A stretch of 22,241 nt of DNA from Sutterella parvirubra YIT 11816. GTDB lineage: Bacteria > Pseudomonadota > Gammaproteobacteria > Burkholderiales > Burkholderiaceae_F. The DNA lies in contig NZ_JH604988.1 in the NCBI RefSeq assembly GCF_000250875.1, positions 1 to 22,241 on the forward strand, in the 5' to 3' direction. Below are positions 1 to 7,884 of the stretch, in pieces. The stretch's first letter is position 1. Every line of letters starts with the position of its first letter. The notes under the pieces were generated by a model. The model had not been told where the DNA came from. It worked only from the letters and a program-made list of their open reading frames with translations, and did not search any database. A program made the translations under genes and the position numbers.

Positions 1-2
1 TC

Positions 3-25
3 GAACCTCTTCCGTGAAGAGGTTC
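3..25 (-). terminator. Perfect inverted repeat after the YrbL-like gene, probable terminator
   Basis: A 10-base arm (3-12) and its exact complement (16-25) are separated by three bases. It lies 28 bases past the stop codon of the leftmost minus-strand gene, where a terminator for the long minus-strand gene series would be expected. The U-tract that would confirm it lies beyond the window edge, so this rests on position and stem quality only. Confidence 0.5.
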
Positions 26-53
26 CTTATATACAGGTAAGAGGATGGATATT

Positions 54-680
54 TTATTTATGGCCATCGGCTGAACTCTCGTGTAATATGAGCAGATTTC
101 TCAATCGCTTGTCGAATTTCTTCCATTGACGGTTAATTTTGAGTCGCCCGAAGAACCGAAAGCGTCTGGCGAGCTGAATATGTTCGGGTACGTAGAACCC
201 ATCGATGAGGACAACATCTACTCGCCTGTCCTTCGACACCGCCATCATGTTTGCCGGGCTGAGGTCACTCACAATGATGTTATGACGGATCATCTCGGAC
301 TTGACTGCTAAAAGGCAGTGTGTAATCTCGGCCAATGCGACAGGGTCCTCTTTGATACGCAGGACATAAGACGAGAGAAGCTCAGTGCTGTCAAATCTAG
401 GTCCTGGTACGATAGCCTCGACAACAACACCGATCTGCGTGGGTGTCTCGATGTAGCCGTAGAACCGAGGAACGTACTTGGAGCGGATGCCCTTGTCTTC
501 TAACTCCTGCAGATAGTCGGCCTCACGCTCGGTCTGCATGGCGAGCGTCTTCGAACTCAACTTGACGCATTGCGTGGGGTTGTTGGGGTCGAGTCGAACG
601 ACGCGCTCCCCACCCCTGCCCAAAATGGGCCAGGTGTTGATCTCTTCGTCCGAAACGGTCCGCCAGTTGATCTTGCTCAT
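54..680 (-). CDS. YrbL-like kinase-fold protein (PhoP regulatory network YrbL family)
   Basis: A 208-residue protein with a reduced protein-kinase-like fold. Visible elements are a beta-strand lysine (K40, in CVKLSS), a following glutamate (E52), a hinge-like segment near 85-95, a catalytic-loop-like SDLSPANM with D139 and N144, and a DGF triplet at 160-162 in place of DFG. Length and motifs match the YrbL family, about 210 residues in enterobacteria, whose biochemical role is unsettled. Related kinase-fold proteins phosphorylate LPS core sugars. Its ATG overlaps the TGA of the upstream family 25 glycosyltransferase (ATGA), which suggests coupled translation and an LPS-related job; that function is inferred. 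The DNA is visibly less GC-rich than the genes further inside the window, hinting at transfer. Confidence 0.8.
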   Translation of the reverse strand: MSKINWRTVSDEEINTWPILGRGGERVVRLDPNNPTQCVKLSSKTLAMQTEREADYLQELEDKGIRSKYVPRFYGYIETPTQIGVVVEAIVPGPRFDSTELLSSYVLRIKEDPVALAEITHCLLAVKSEMIRHNIIVSDLSPANMMAVSKDRRVDVVLIDGFYVPEHIQLARRFRFFGRLKINRQWKKFDKRLRNLLILHESSADGHK

Positions 681-1444
681 TCAAAAGTCCCGCTTTTGAC
701 GGAGTAGTGGGTTTTGCCGAGCTTTTCCGCACTGATGGCAATCTGCTTGGCCCAACGGAGAGGATTCCAACGGGCGGTCAAGTCTTCCTTGAGGCCGCCC
801 TTGCGTTTCCTCAGTCCAATGCCGGAAGGGGCGCCGGAGAGACGCACGAGATTGATCCCGAGCCGCCAAGCTGGGTGCTTGTGGATGAACGGGAACCAAG
901 GGGAAAACATGAAGTAGTCGACCGGGCAGTTGAATCTCGTCGTCATGGCAAGGGCGCTTTGGGCTGCGGCGCGGTTGATGAGATAGCCTTCCGTCCGGAA
1001 GGAGACGGGACGGATCTGTCGAACCAAATCCGTACCCTTTGAGGTTTTCAGAATTTTTCTGTCGATGAGGATGGTGTCACCGGGGGCATTGAATTTGACG
1101 ACGTCCACGCCCTCAGGGATCCAGTCGTGGGCCGACATATATTCACCGAGCTCTTCGGCAAGCACGATGTCGTCCTCAAAGACGGCGCACCAGGCTTCAT
1201 CCGTCTCCAAAAAACGAGTCCAGGCGTTGCGGTGACTCAGAAAGCACCCAACCTCGCCCGGTGTGAGCGGGTAGAGATACCCAAATCCCGAAGGCGCGCA
1301 CCAACGCTGAAGCTCTTCTTCGGGAAGCGCGCGCCCCAGTACGGCGGAGAGTCGTTCCACTTCCAGGCCGAGACGGCCGAACTGGGGTCGTAGCGCCGAC
1401 CACCGGTCGGTGCTTTGGTCAAGATTGATGACGCAACGGTACAT
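677..1444 (-). CDS. Glycosyltransferase family 25 (LPS biosynthesis type)
   Basis: A 255-residue family 25 glycosyltransferase, the family that adds galactose or related sugars to lipooligosaccharide at the cytoplasmic face. The N-terminus (MYRCVINLDQSTDRW) is the usual start of this family. The conserved LTPGEVGCFLSH stretch lies at 60-71 and the metal/nucleotide-sugar acidic motif EDD at 90-92. The start was set at the ATG at 1444, because the longer open frame upstream reads through the real genes behind it in the wrong frame. It begins 8 bases after the stop of the DMT-family gene and ends in an ATGA overlap with the YrbL-like gene. Donor and acceptor sugars cannot be told from sequence. 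The ribosome site is weak, so coupling is likely. Confidence 0.9.
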   Translation of the reverse strand: MYRCVINLDQSTDRWSALRPQFGRLGLEVERLSAVLGRALPEEELQRWCAPSGFGYLYPLTPGEVGCFLSHRNAWTRFLETDEAWCAVFEDDIVLAEELGEYMSAHDWIPEGVDVVKFNAPGDTILIDRKILKTSKGTDLVRQIRPVSFRTEGYLINRAAAQSALAMTTRFNCPVDYFMFSPWFPFIHKHPAWRLGINLVRLSGAPSGIGLRKRKGGLKEDLTARWNPLRWAKQIAISAEKLGKTHYSVKSGTFE

Positions 1445-1452
1445 GACGGGGG

Positions 1453-1827
1453 TTACTTCATGAAGACGAAGAAGACGGCCAAAACGAGACAGACGAAGGC
1501 CGCCGCATGATTCCAGCCGAGCGCTTGGTTTTGAAAGGCCAAAAGCGAAAAGACGCAGAAGACACCGAGGGTGATCACCTCTTGGATGATCTTCAACTGT
1601 ACCAAAGTGAAGGGACCGCCGTTCTCGATGAATCCGATGCGGTTTGCGGGCACCATGAAGCTGTACTCCAGGAGTGCAATGCCCCAAGAGAAGAGCACGA
1701 CGGTGTAGAGCGGCCAGGAGCTGATCAGCTTCGCGCTCTGCAGCTTCAGGTGCGCGTACCAGGCCAACGTCATGAAGATGTTGGAGACCAAAAGCAGGGC
1801 GATGGTGGTCAGACCTTTGTTGAGCAT
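1453..1827 (-). CDS. DMT-family small membrane protein (DUF486)
   Basis: A 124-residue, very hydrophobic protein with about four membrane helices (roughly 5-25, 36-57, 73-97, 103-122). The order of segments and the conserved EYSFMVPANRIG stretch near the middle match the DUF486 branch of the drug/metabolite transporter superfamily, which are half-size proteins of about 110-120 residues thought to work as dimers. The substrate is unknown. It lies 29 bases after the DUF3482 GTPase gene and 8 bases before the family 25 glycosyltransferase, so it is probably co-transcribed. An AGGA element lies 8 bases before the ATG. Whether it serves the sugar pathway next door or is only carried in the operon cannot be judged. 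Confidence 0.85.
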   Translation of the reverse strand: MLNKGLTTIALLLVSNIFMTLAWYAHLKLQSAKLISSWPLYTVVLFSWGIALLEYSFMVPANRIGFIENGGPFTLVQLKIIQEVITLGVFCVFSLLAFQNQALGWNHAAAFVCLVLAVFFVFMK

Positions 1828-1856
1828 TGTGGGGGTCCTGTGGTCCGGGAATGGGG

Positions 1857-3317
1857 TCAGACCGTACGGTGGTAGAGCGAAGCGAAGACCGCGCGGACGA
1901 TGCCGTCCACGGCGTTCGCCACGCGGGGAAGCGCCAGATCGGTGTCTTCCTTCCGGAGTTCTTCCAAAGAGAAGTGCTGCGCTTCCAAGGCTTCCTCAAC
2001 GGACGCCTTCCAGAATTCGGGACTTTCTCCCTCACGCCAGTCGCCACGGCCGCGGCCGAAATGCGCGACGGCGAGGTAGAGAAGGACGGCCTCCAACACG
2101 AAGCGCTTCACCGCGCTTTCGCTCCAGGAGACTTCAACGCCGTTTTTCTTCCTCACGCCGTTGTAGAGCGCCGCAGCGCCCGCACCCCCCAAGGCGCCAA
2201 CGATGCCGCCCAAAAGCGTACCGAGTCCCAGCGTGAGACCGCCCGTGCCGACGTCGGCCGCCGCACCGGCAGCCGCTCCCGACGCCGCACCGATCCCGCC
2301 GCCGACGGCGGCGGCCCGAACGCCGTCCACGGCGTAGGACGCCAGCGACCAGTCGGACTTCATGCGGCGGATGATCTCGCGGGAAACGCCTCGGCCGCGA
2401 AGGCCGTGAAGCTCAATGAGGGTTTTGGTGAGGGCGCAGAAGCTGTCGGCCGCACGCACGGAGAGCGCGGTCTGCGCGTCCGCAATGGGGTCTGCGGCTG
2501 TCGAGAAGAGGCCGAGTTTTTTGGCGACCGACTTCACCTTTGTCGAAAACCCTGCGTTTTCGACCCATTCGTGCGCACTGGCTTGGAGCCAAACGTGCCG
2601 CGCGAGCGCCTCGACGGCGCTCGCGTAGACCGCGCGTCTGGCGCGCGTCCAGGAAAGGCGAAGTTCCTCAAAGACGCTTTGCTGTTCGGGTTGGACCGCG
2701 CGGCCGACGGCGTCAAAAAGTGCTGCCTCCTGCACCCAGCAACGCGCAAAGGCGTCCATGGGAAGAACGTCGGTGACGAACGGGTATTCTGCGAGGGATG
2801 CCTTCCAATGGGCGAGTTCGGCGGCCTCCTCTTCGGGAGGGCGGGGCTTGCCCATTTGATTCAGAAGCACGATGACGGGCTTTCCGATGTAGGCGAGGAT
2901 CTGCATCTCCGCCGGGATGTAGGGCGCCTTTTCAGGCGGCTCTGCCGCGTTCACCAAGTAGAGCACCACGCTCGTCACGTCGCGGATGTGACGCACCGAG
3001 CGTTGGTCCAACCAGAAGGAGCGGTCCGTGAAGCGGTCCCACACTTCAGAGAGGAACCATCCGAGGGGGTTCCCTCGGCCTTCGAGGCGCTTCGCCAGGG
3101 CGACGGAGTTCCCAAACCCCGGCGTGTCCCACAGGATGAGCTCGCCCCCGGTGCTGCTTCGCGCGAGGACGTAGTCGTCCGTCGTCTCGGTGACGTGGGC
3201 GCGGTCGGCAACCTCGCCCACGTCCTTCAGAAGGAGCGTGCGCGCCAACGTCGTCTTGCCGACGTTGGTGTGGCTCACGAGGCTCAAGTGAATGCGAAGC
3301 GGATCCGAAGCAGCCAT
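1857..3317 (-). CDS. DUF3482 GTPase-domain protein
   Basis: A 486-residue P-loop GTPase of the TrmE-Era-like class carrying the DUF3482 C-terminal region. The P-loop is at 15-22 (SHTNVGKT), a threonine-rich switch I around 43-46 and the G3 motif DTPG at 64-67. The guanine-specificity motif appears as NQMG at 153-156 instead of NKxD, so nucleotide specificity may be altered. Residues 331-386 form a glycine/alanine-rich hydrophobic stretch resembling a glycine-zipper membrane hairpin, which suggests insertion into or docking on a membrane. It follows the DUF2868 membrane protein gene by 31 bases; the two families are commonly neighbours in betaproteobacteria. No function is established for the pair. 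The ribosome site is weak. Confidence 0.88.
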   Translation of the reverse strand: MAASDPLRIHLSLVSHTNVGKTTLARTLLLKDVGEVADRAHVTETTDDYVLARSSTGGELILWDTPGFGNSVALAKRLEGRGNPLGWFLSEVWDRFTDRSFWLDQRSVRHIRDVTSVVLYLVNAAEPPEKAPYIPAEMQILAYIGKPVIVLLNQMGKPRPPEEEAAELAHWKASLAEYPFVTDVLPMDAFARCWVQEAALFDAVGRAVQPEQQSVFEELRLSWTRARRAVYASAVEALARHVWLQASAHEWVENAGFSTKVKSVAKKLGLFSTAADPIADAQTALSVRAADSFCALTKTLIELHGLRGRGVSREIIRRMKSDWSLASYAVDGVRAAAVGGGIGAASGAAAGAAADVGTGGLTLGLGTLLGGIVGALGGAGAAALYNGVRKKNGVEVSWSESAVKRFVLEAVLLYLAVAHFGRGRGDWREGESPEFWKASVEEALEAQHFSLEELRKEDTDLALPRVANAVDGIVRAVFASLYHRTV

Positions 3318-3348
3318 CTCGATGGTGAAGAGATTGGAAGAGAACCCC

Positions 3349-4698
3349 TTATTTTACGGGGCTTCGAAGCTCTTCCAAAAGACGAATGCGGGCTTCGACC
3401 GGATTTTCAATGGGGTCGGGGTCGAAAACCTTCAAACGGGCATGATGCTGGGCGGCGAAGGTTTCCCAAAGCGCCAATCTGGAGGCGATCTTGTCGGCGT
3501 CGAATCTGCGGGAGAGTTCCGAGGCGTCAAGCACCACCGTACGGGGTTTGGGGAGGCTCTCCGCATGGCGTCCGTGAACGTCGTCTTCAGGCGTCGCCGC
3601 GGCGTTGAGGACCAACGCCGCAGGGGAAGGCGCGGACTGAGGTTCTTGGTCACCCCAAAGATCAGCGTCGAGCACGCGGCATCCGGGAAGCGCTTCCGCA
3701 GCTTCACGCCAAAGCTTGTCGGCCTCTGCCGGGAGAAGGAGGGAAAAGGGTCGGTCCGCTTCCAGAATCGACCGCGTGTAGTCCGACCGGAGCGGCAGCG
3801 TCACCACGGGGTTGCGCAGCCGCAGCTGGGCGATGAGCCCGAGTAAGCCACGGGGCAACCAAATTACCGCCAACACCGTGATGATGATCTGAAGGAGCCA
3901 CGGGGCAGCATCTGCGGGAGAGCCCATGCTGGAGGCGAAATTCAGGGCCGTCGCACCGGCGGCGTCGAGGTTCGCCGCGGCGAAGGGATACGTGAGCTCG
4001 AGGATGGATGCGACCACGTCGGGCCGCTGCGCCAACCAGGTGCTCTCCCAACCGACCACATAGGCCGTGCCGATACCTCGCAACGCCACGGAGAGCACCC
4101 ATCCCAACGCAAACATCGCGGCGGCCAAATGGAAGGCCCGCGAGAGAGCGATGCCGACGAGCGGCGAGGTGACCCGACTCCACCGATCGAAAAAGGCACG
4201 TTCCCGGGGTTTCGCGCCGGGAAGCACGCGGCGAAGCCGCGTGCACAAGAGGGCTAGCATTCCTTCTTCGCGGGGATCGTCGGCGTGACTCCGCCGGAAG
4301 GGCTTCAGAAGGAGCTTCGCCACCAGACTCACGTAGATCGCGAGGTTCCAAAGCAGAAGCGCCAGAAAGGGCGGCGCCAACAGGTTGATGCGGGCGTACT
4401 CGGCCGTGAGTTGGTCGGAGAAGGCGCCGAAGAGAAGTGCGGCGAGTCCCAACGCCATGGTAGGCCAGAAGGTGCCGGGAAACTTCGGCGGCTGAGCGGC
4501 GTCCATCCGGGCCATGACGAGTCGGGCCCTCAGCGGGAGAAGCTTGGCGGGATCGTCCGCATGATCTCCCGCCAACTGTTTCGCTTCCGTGGTGGCACGT
4601 CGAGCATCTTCCGGGCGCCACTTCGGATCCGACTCCAGCACTTCGGCGAACACCACGTCACGGGCGTCGGCCATCGGCAGTCTGACCTCGGTCTTCAT
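3349..4698 (-). CDS. DUF2868 membrane protein, partner of the DUF3482 GTPase
   Basis: A 449-residue integral membrane protein. A charged N-terminal region of about 75 residues is followed by hydrophobic segments at roughly 76-93, 106-130, 186-206 and 267-290, then a soluble C-terminal domain of about 150 residues beginning near 295. The layout and the neighbouring GTPase identify it as DUF2868. The soluble tail contains a conserved-looking ARLKVFDPDPIENP stretch near its end. Its ATG overlaps the TGA of the phosphoethanolamine-transferase-like gene (ATGA), and no Shine-Dalgarno is visible, so it is probably translated by coupling. The role is unknown; a membrane anchor or receptor for the GTPase is a reasonable inference. 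Confidence 0.85.
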   Translation of the reverse strand: MKTEVRLPMADARDVVFAEVLESDPKWRPEDARRATTEAKQLAGDHADDPAKLLPLRARLVMARMDAAQPPKFPGTFWPTMALGLAALLFGAFSDQLTAEYARINLLAPPFLALLLWNLAIYVSLVAKLLLKPFRRSHADDPREEGMLALLCTRLRRVLPGAKPRERAFFDRWSRVTSPLVGIALSRAFHLAAAMFALGWVLSVALRGIGTAYVVGWESTWLAQRPDVVASILELTYPFAAANLDAAGATALNFASSMGSPADAAPWLLQIIITVLAVIWLPRGLLGLIAQLRLRNPVVTLPLRSDYTRSILEADRPFSLLLPAEADKLWREAAEALPGCRVLDADLWGDQEPQSAPSPAALVLNAAATPEDDVHGRHAESLPKPRTVVLDASELSRRFDADKIASRLALWETFAAQHHARLKVFDPDPIENPVEARIRLLEELRSPVK

Positions 4699-6353
4699 TT
4701 CGCGGACACCCGGTCCAGGTCCGGGTCCTCAAAGGGAAGGTTGGGACGAATCCAAGCATAGTCGGATCGGAGGATGTCCTGCGTTGGATCCGTCCCGCGA
4801 AGGCGGATCCCGGCGACGTCCAAGAGTACGGGCGAGAGCCAGTCGCCCCGGAAGGGGCGGCTGGCGGTGACGCGCCGGTCTTCCGCGGAAGACCAAAGCA
4901 GTAGCGGAATCCGGTAGCCGCCGGCCGTCGTGGCGGAATGCCCCGTACGGTTGGCGCCTTCGCCCAACTCCTGACTGTGGTCCGAGAGGTAGATCCACTC
5001 GACGGCCGTGTGCGCGGCCTTTTCCTTCGCCATCCGCCAGGTGCGGCTGATGACGTCGTCCTGGTAGAGCATCACTTCGTCGTAGTCGTCGTTCGCTTCA
5101 ATGACGCGGATCGACCGGTCGAGGTCTTCAAGGCGCTTTTCTACGGCGTCCTCCCCCCAGTCGCGCTCAAAGACCTCAGGCCTGCGAAGGCGGTAGTGGG
5201 GGTGCGCACCGATCAGGTGCACGACGATGAGGTGGCGCGGGGCGTCATTTCCAAGTGCGGCCGCCAGGGGCGGCAGGACCTTCCTGTCCATCGAGACGCT
5301 GGATCTCCCGCTCACGCGGTTCAGCATCTCGGCACGGTCGGCGTAGCCCGCAAAGCCGTTGCGGACCGCGGAGTCTTCCTGATTGCTGATCCACGTGACG
5401 CGCCAACCCGCCGCCTTGAAGGCGGCGATGAGGTTGAGGCGACCGTCCGGGAGCGTTTCAGCCCCGGGAAGCGGGAAGGTGAGCATCGAACGGAAGGCGG
5501 GCACGGTGCTTGAATCCACCGACCAGGCGTCGCGAACGACGCCGAGACGGTTCTCGGGATCTTGAGCGATGGCGTCGAGCTGAGGCGTCGTCTTGCGGGC
5601 ATATCCGTAGAGCGACCAGTGGTCGCGGTTCGTGCTCTCGCCGATGACGAGCACCACCGTCTTGGGGCGCTCGTCTGCGGAGGTGAGGACGGACTTCGCG
5701 AAGTCGATCTGAAGTGGGCGAACCTTGGCGGCTTCGGCCCAGGTGGCCTGAAGCTCGGCGACGTCGTCCAACACGTTCGACCAATAGACGGGCGGAAGGT
5801 TCCCGCGCCAGGGGCGCTGGTACCAACCGAAGGCGGAGATGACGATGAGGATCAGGAAGATGGTGCGGGTCGTCCTGAGCCGCCGGACGGGCCGGTTGTC
5901 GATCGGCCGGACGCGCAGAAGCCGCACGAGGATCCAAAGCCCAAGCAATATGACGGCGGCGGTGGTGCCCACCCAAAGGAGGACGTCGCCGATTTCGTGC
6001 GTGAGGAATTCCAACGATTCCGACGGGGTCGTGTTGGCGACGGCCTCCAACACGATTTCGGATTTCGGATCGGCAGCGTGGACGTACTTCAGGTAGCCGC
6101 GAAGCCCCGTATCCACCCATACGGGTACGAAACCGAGCATTGCCATGACGCCGACCACGCAACGACCGGTGTTGCGCAGGAAGGGAACGAGAAGCAGCAG
6201 AAGCCCGAACGGAATCGTGAAGCTCCAGATCTGAACGGCACGAAAGGGCGGCACCGTCACGGCGAGGTACGCGACCGTGAGCGCAAAAAGCGCCGTCACG
6301 GCGCGAAGCGCCCGAGCTTCCGGCGTCCAAAGAAAGTGAAGGGGCTGTCTCAT
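4695..6353 (-). CDS. Phosphoethanolamine transferase-like sulfatase-fold membrane enzyme
   Basis: A 552-residue inner-membrane enzyme of the EptA/CptA/OpgE-like group, which moves phosphoethanolamine from phosphatidylethanolamine to lipid A, LPS core or periplasmic glucan. About five membrane helices occupy the first 180 residues, followed by a periplasmic sulfatase-type domain. Visible family motifs are IGEST at 238-241 with metal-binding E239, SLYGYARKTTP around 247-257, a Ser/Thr cluster at 281-283 before a VP dipeptide that probably holds the nucleophile, and YLSDHSQELGEG with metal ligands D and H. The ATG at 6353 was chosen because it overlaps the thiE stop as ATGA; the longer frame upstream is a shadow of thiE. 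The acceptor cannot be read from sequence. Confidence 0.88.
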   Translation of the reverse strand: MRQPLHFLWTPEARALRAVTALFALTVAYLAVTVPPFRAVQIWSFTIPFGLLLLLVPFLRNTGRCVVGVMAMLGFVPVWVDTGLRGYLKYVHAADPKSEIVLEAVANTTPSESLEFLTHEIGDVLLWVGTTAAVILLGLWILVRLLRVRPIDNRPVRRLRTTRTIFLILIVISAFGWYQRPWRGNLPPVYWSNVLDDVAELQATWAEAAKVRPLQIDFAKSVLTSADERPKTVVLVIGESTNRDHWSLYGYARKTTPQLDAIAQDPENRLGVVRDAWSVDSSTVPAFRSMLTFPLPGAETLPDGRLNLIAAFKAAGWRVTWISNQEDSAVRNGFAGYADRAEMLNRVSGRSSVSMDRKVLPPLAAALGNDAPRHLIVVHLIGAHPHYRLRRPEVFERDWGEDAVEKRLEDLDRSIRVIEANDDYDEVMLYQDDVISRTWRMAKEKAAHTAVEWIYLSDHSQELGEGANRTGHSATTAGGYRIPLLLWSSAEDRRVTASRPFRGDWLSPVLLDVAGIRLRGTDPTQDILRSDYAWIRPNLPFEDPDLDRVSAK

Positions 6354-6991
6354 GACCTGTCGGCGATCCGGAGTTGGACCAAAAGGTTTTCGGCGGCCGT
6401 CCTGGGCGAAGCCTGTCCGCAGATGGCGGAGACGACGGCGATCCCGTCGACGCCCGTGCGCATGACGTCGGCGGCGTTCGACGCGCCGATCCCGCCGATC
6501 GCCACGACGGGGAGCGGCGTGGCCGCGCGGAGCGCGGCGAGACCGTCCAACCCGACGGCCTCCCCCGCGTCCTTTTTGGTGGCGGTCGCCCAAACGGGGC
6601 CGATGCCGAGATAGTCGACGAGCGCGGGATCCGCGCCGCGGACTTCTGCCATGCAACCGGCGGAGAGCCCCAGGATCATGTCGGGGCCGATGATCCGGCG
6701 TGCGTCCGCGGGAGAGAGGTCGTCCTGACCGACGTGAAGGCCGTCGGCACCGACGGCCGCGGCCACGTCGGCATGGTCGTTGATGATGAGCGGGATGCCC
6801 CGGGGACGAAGAATCTCCAAGAGATCTCTCGCGCAGGCCGCCAACGCACGCTTCTTCCAAGTGGGCGCGCGCAACTGCACGATGGTGACGCCGCCTTCGA
6901 GGGCTTCCTCCGTCGTGCGGAGCATGCCTTCGGCGCCCCCGCAAAGATCCGGGTCGAGCACGAGGTAGAGCGAGAGATCAAAGGTCTTCAT
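6350..6991 (-). CDS. thiE: Thiamine phosphate synthase
   Basis: A 213-residue TIM-barrel enzyme that joins HMP-pyrophosphate and THZ-phosphate to form thiamine monophosphate in the cytoplasm. Motifs in order are QLR at 39-41, NDH at 71-73 for diphosphate/metal, HVGQDDL at 86-92, GPVW..TATKK at 131-140, and VAIGGIGASNA near the C-terminus as phosphate-binding loop. A TTG 15 bases upstream is possible, but the ATG at 6991 is preferred because AGAGGA lies 5 bases before it. It begins one base after the thiM stop, so the two are translationally linked. It ends in an ATGA overlap with a membrane transferase unrelated to thiamine. Confidence 0.95.
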   Translation of the reverse strand: MKTFDLSLYLVLDPDLCGGAEGMLRTTEEALEGGVTIVQLRAPTWKKRALAACARDLLEILRPRGIPLIINDHADVAAAVGADGLHVGQDDLSPADARRIIGPDMILGLSAGCMAEVRGADPALVDYLGIGPVWATATKKDAGEAVGLDGLAALRAATPLPVVAIGGIGASNAADVMRTGVDGIAVVSAICGQASPRTAAENLLVQLRIADRS

Positions 6992-6992
6992 C

Positions 6993-7769
6993 TCAGTCCT
7001 CTTCAAAGAGCGCGTCGATGTAGGCCGTATGGAAGGTGCCGGGGCGCACGGAGATGCGTGCGGCGGCTTCCGCCGCCCGCTTGGCGGCGAAGCACGAGGC
7101 GGCCGCGGCGTGGAGGGGCTCTTCAGGCATCGCGCCCACGTAGGCCGCGACGAGCGCCGAGAGCGAGCATCCCGTGCCGACGACGAGCGTCGCCGTCGGG
7201 TGGCCGCCTTCGACCACCAAGGTGCGCGTCCCGTCCGTCACGAAGTCGCGCTCTCCCGTCACCACGATGATGCTGCCGGTCTCCGTCGCGAAGCGCTTTG
7301 CGGTCTCCACCGCAGCGTCGGACGCATCCGTGCTGTCGACGCCGCAGCCTCCTTGACCGGTACCGGCCAAGGCGAGGATTTCGCTGGCGTTCCCGCGGAT
7401 CACGGTGGGGCGGCGCTCCACGAACGAGCGGATCACGCCGTCGCGCCAAGGGAGAATCCCGGCCGCGACGGGGTCCAACACCCAGGGGTGACCGACGGCC
7501 TCGGCGCCCTCCACGGCGCGGCGCATCCCTTCGATGCGCTCGGGCGTGGGGGTGCCGATGTTGACGAGCACGGCGTGCGCGATGCGGGCGAAGTCGCCGG
7601 ATTCTTCCGGGCTCACCACCATGGCGGGCGAGGCGCCCGCCGCCAAAAGAACGTTCGCCGTGATTTCCTGCACGACGTCGTTGGTGAGGCACTGCACGAG
7701 GGGGCGGACGCCGCGCATGGCGCGGCGGCACCGGGCGAATTCGGCCCGGTCAAAAACTTCCATGGTCAT
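6993..7769 (-). CDS. thiM: Hydroxyethylthiazole kinase
   Basis: A 258-residue ribokinase-like enzyme that phosphorylates the thiazole alcohol THZ for thiamine salvage. Visible are the N-terminal PLVQCLTNDVVQE stretch (the usual His after PLV is Gln here), NASEIL in the middle and the phosphate-binding VVGTGCSLSALVAA loop with the catalytic-region cysteine. Two in-frame ATGs are available, at 7769 and 7763; neither has an ideal ribosome site, and GGAG lies about 10 bases before the first. It heads the long minus-strand gene series and is followed one base later by thiE. No thiD lies beside them, so HMP phosphorylation must be encoded elsewhere. I see no TPP riboswitch upstream. Confidence 0.95.
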   Translation of the reverse strand: MTMEVFDRAEFARCRRAMRGVRPLVQCLTNDVVQEITANVLLAAGASPAMVVSPEESGDFARIAHAVLVNIGTPTPERIEGMRRAVEGAEAVGHPWVLDPVAAGILPWRDGVIRSFVERRPTVIRGNASEILALAGTGQGGCGVDSTDASDAAVETAKRFATETGSIIVVTGERDFVTDGTRTLVVEGGHPTATLVVGTGCSLSALVAAYVGAMPEEPLHAAAASCFAAKRAAEAAARISVRPGTFHTAYIDALFEED

Positions 7770-7842
7770 CCGTGGACGGCTCCGTTTGAGAATGATGGGA
7801 AACATATCACACTGAGGGCGGCCGTCTCCCCACGGCGCTCCG

Positions 7843-7848
7843 TACAAT
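7843..7848 (+). promoter_or_regulatory. Candidate -10 box for lgt
   Basis: A TACAAT hexamer lies 37 bases before the lgt start, at a plausible distance. No recognisable -35 is seen about 17 bases upstream. The same hexamer precedes fabI and ssrS in this window. Confidence 0.4.
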
Positions 7849-7884
7849 GGCATTTCGTTGCGAAATCCGAAAGAAGGCTCATCC

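Noticed and set aside
1445..2047. Long N-terminal extension of the family 25 glycosyltransferase frame
   Set aside because: The extension is Arg/Pro-rich, has no family resemblance and runs antisense-frame through the DMT and GTPase genes; the family start is at 1444.
1827..3608. 593-codon plus-strand open frame opposite the DUF3482 gene
   Set aside because: It is low-complexity, rich in Arg, Gly and Asp, and mirrors a well-supported GTPase on the other strand; a typical shadow frame of GC-rich DNA.
6354..6944. Upstream extension of the phosphoethanolamine-transferase-like frame
   Set aside because: Its translation is an Arg-rich shadow of thiE; the ATG at 6353 with ATGA overlap gives the normal membrane N-terminus.
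7770..7884. Possible TPP riboswitch before thiM
   Set aside because: A short CTCAG-like word exists on the minus strand, but neither the conserved CTGAGA nor the GGATAATGCC-type core is present and the space is small.
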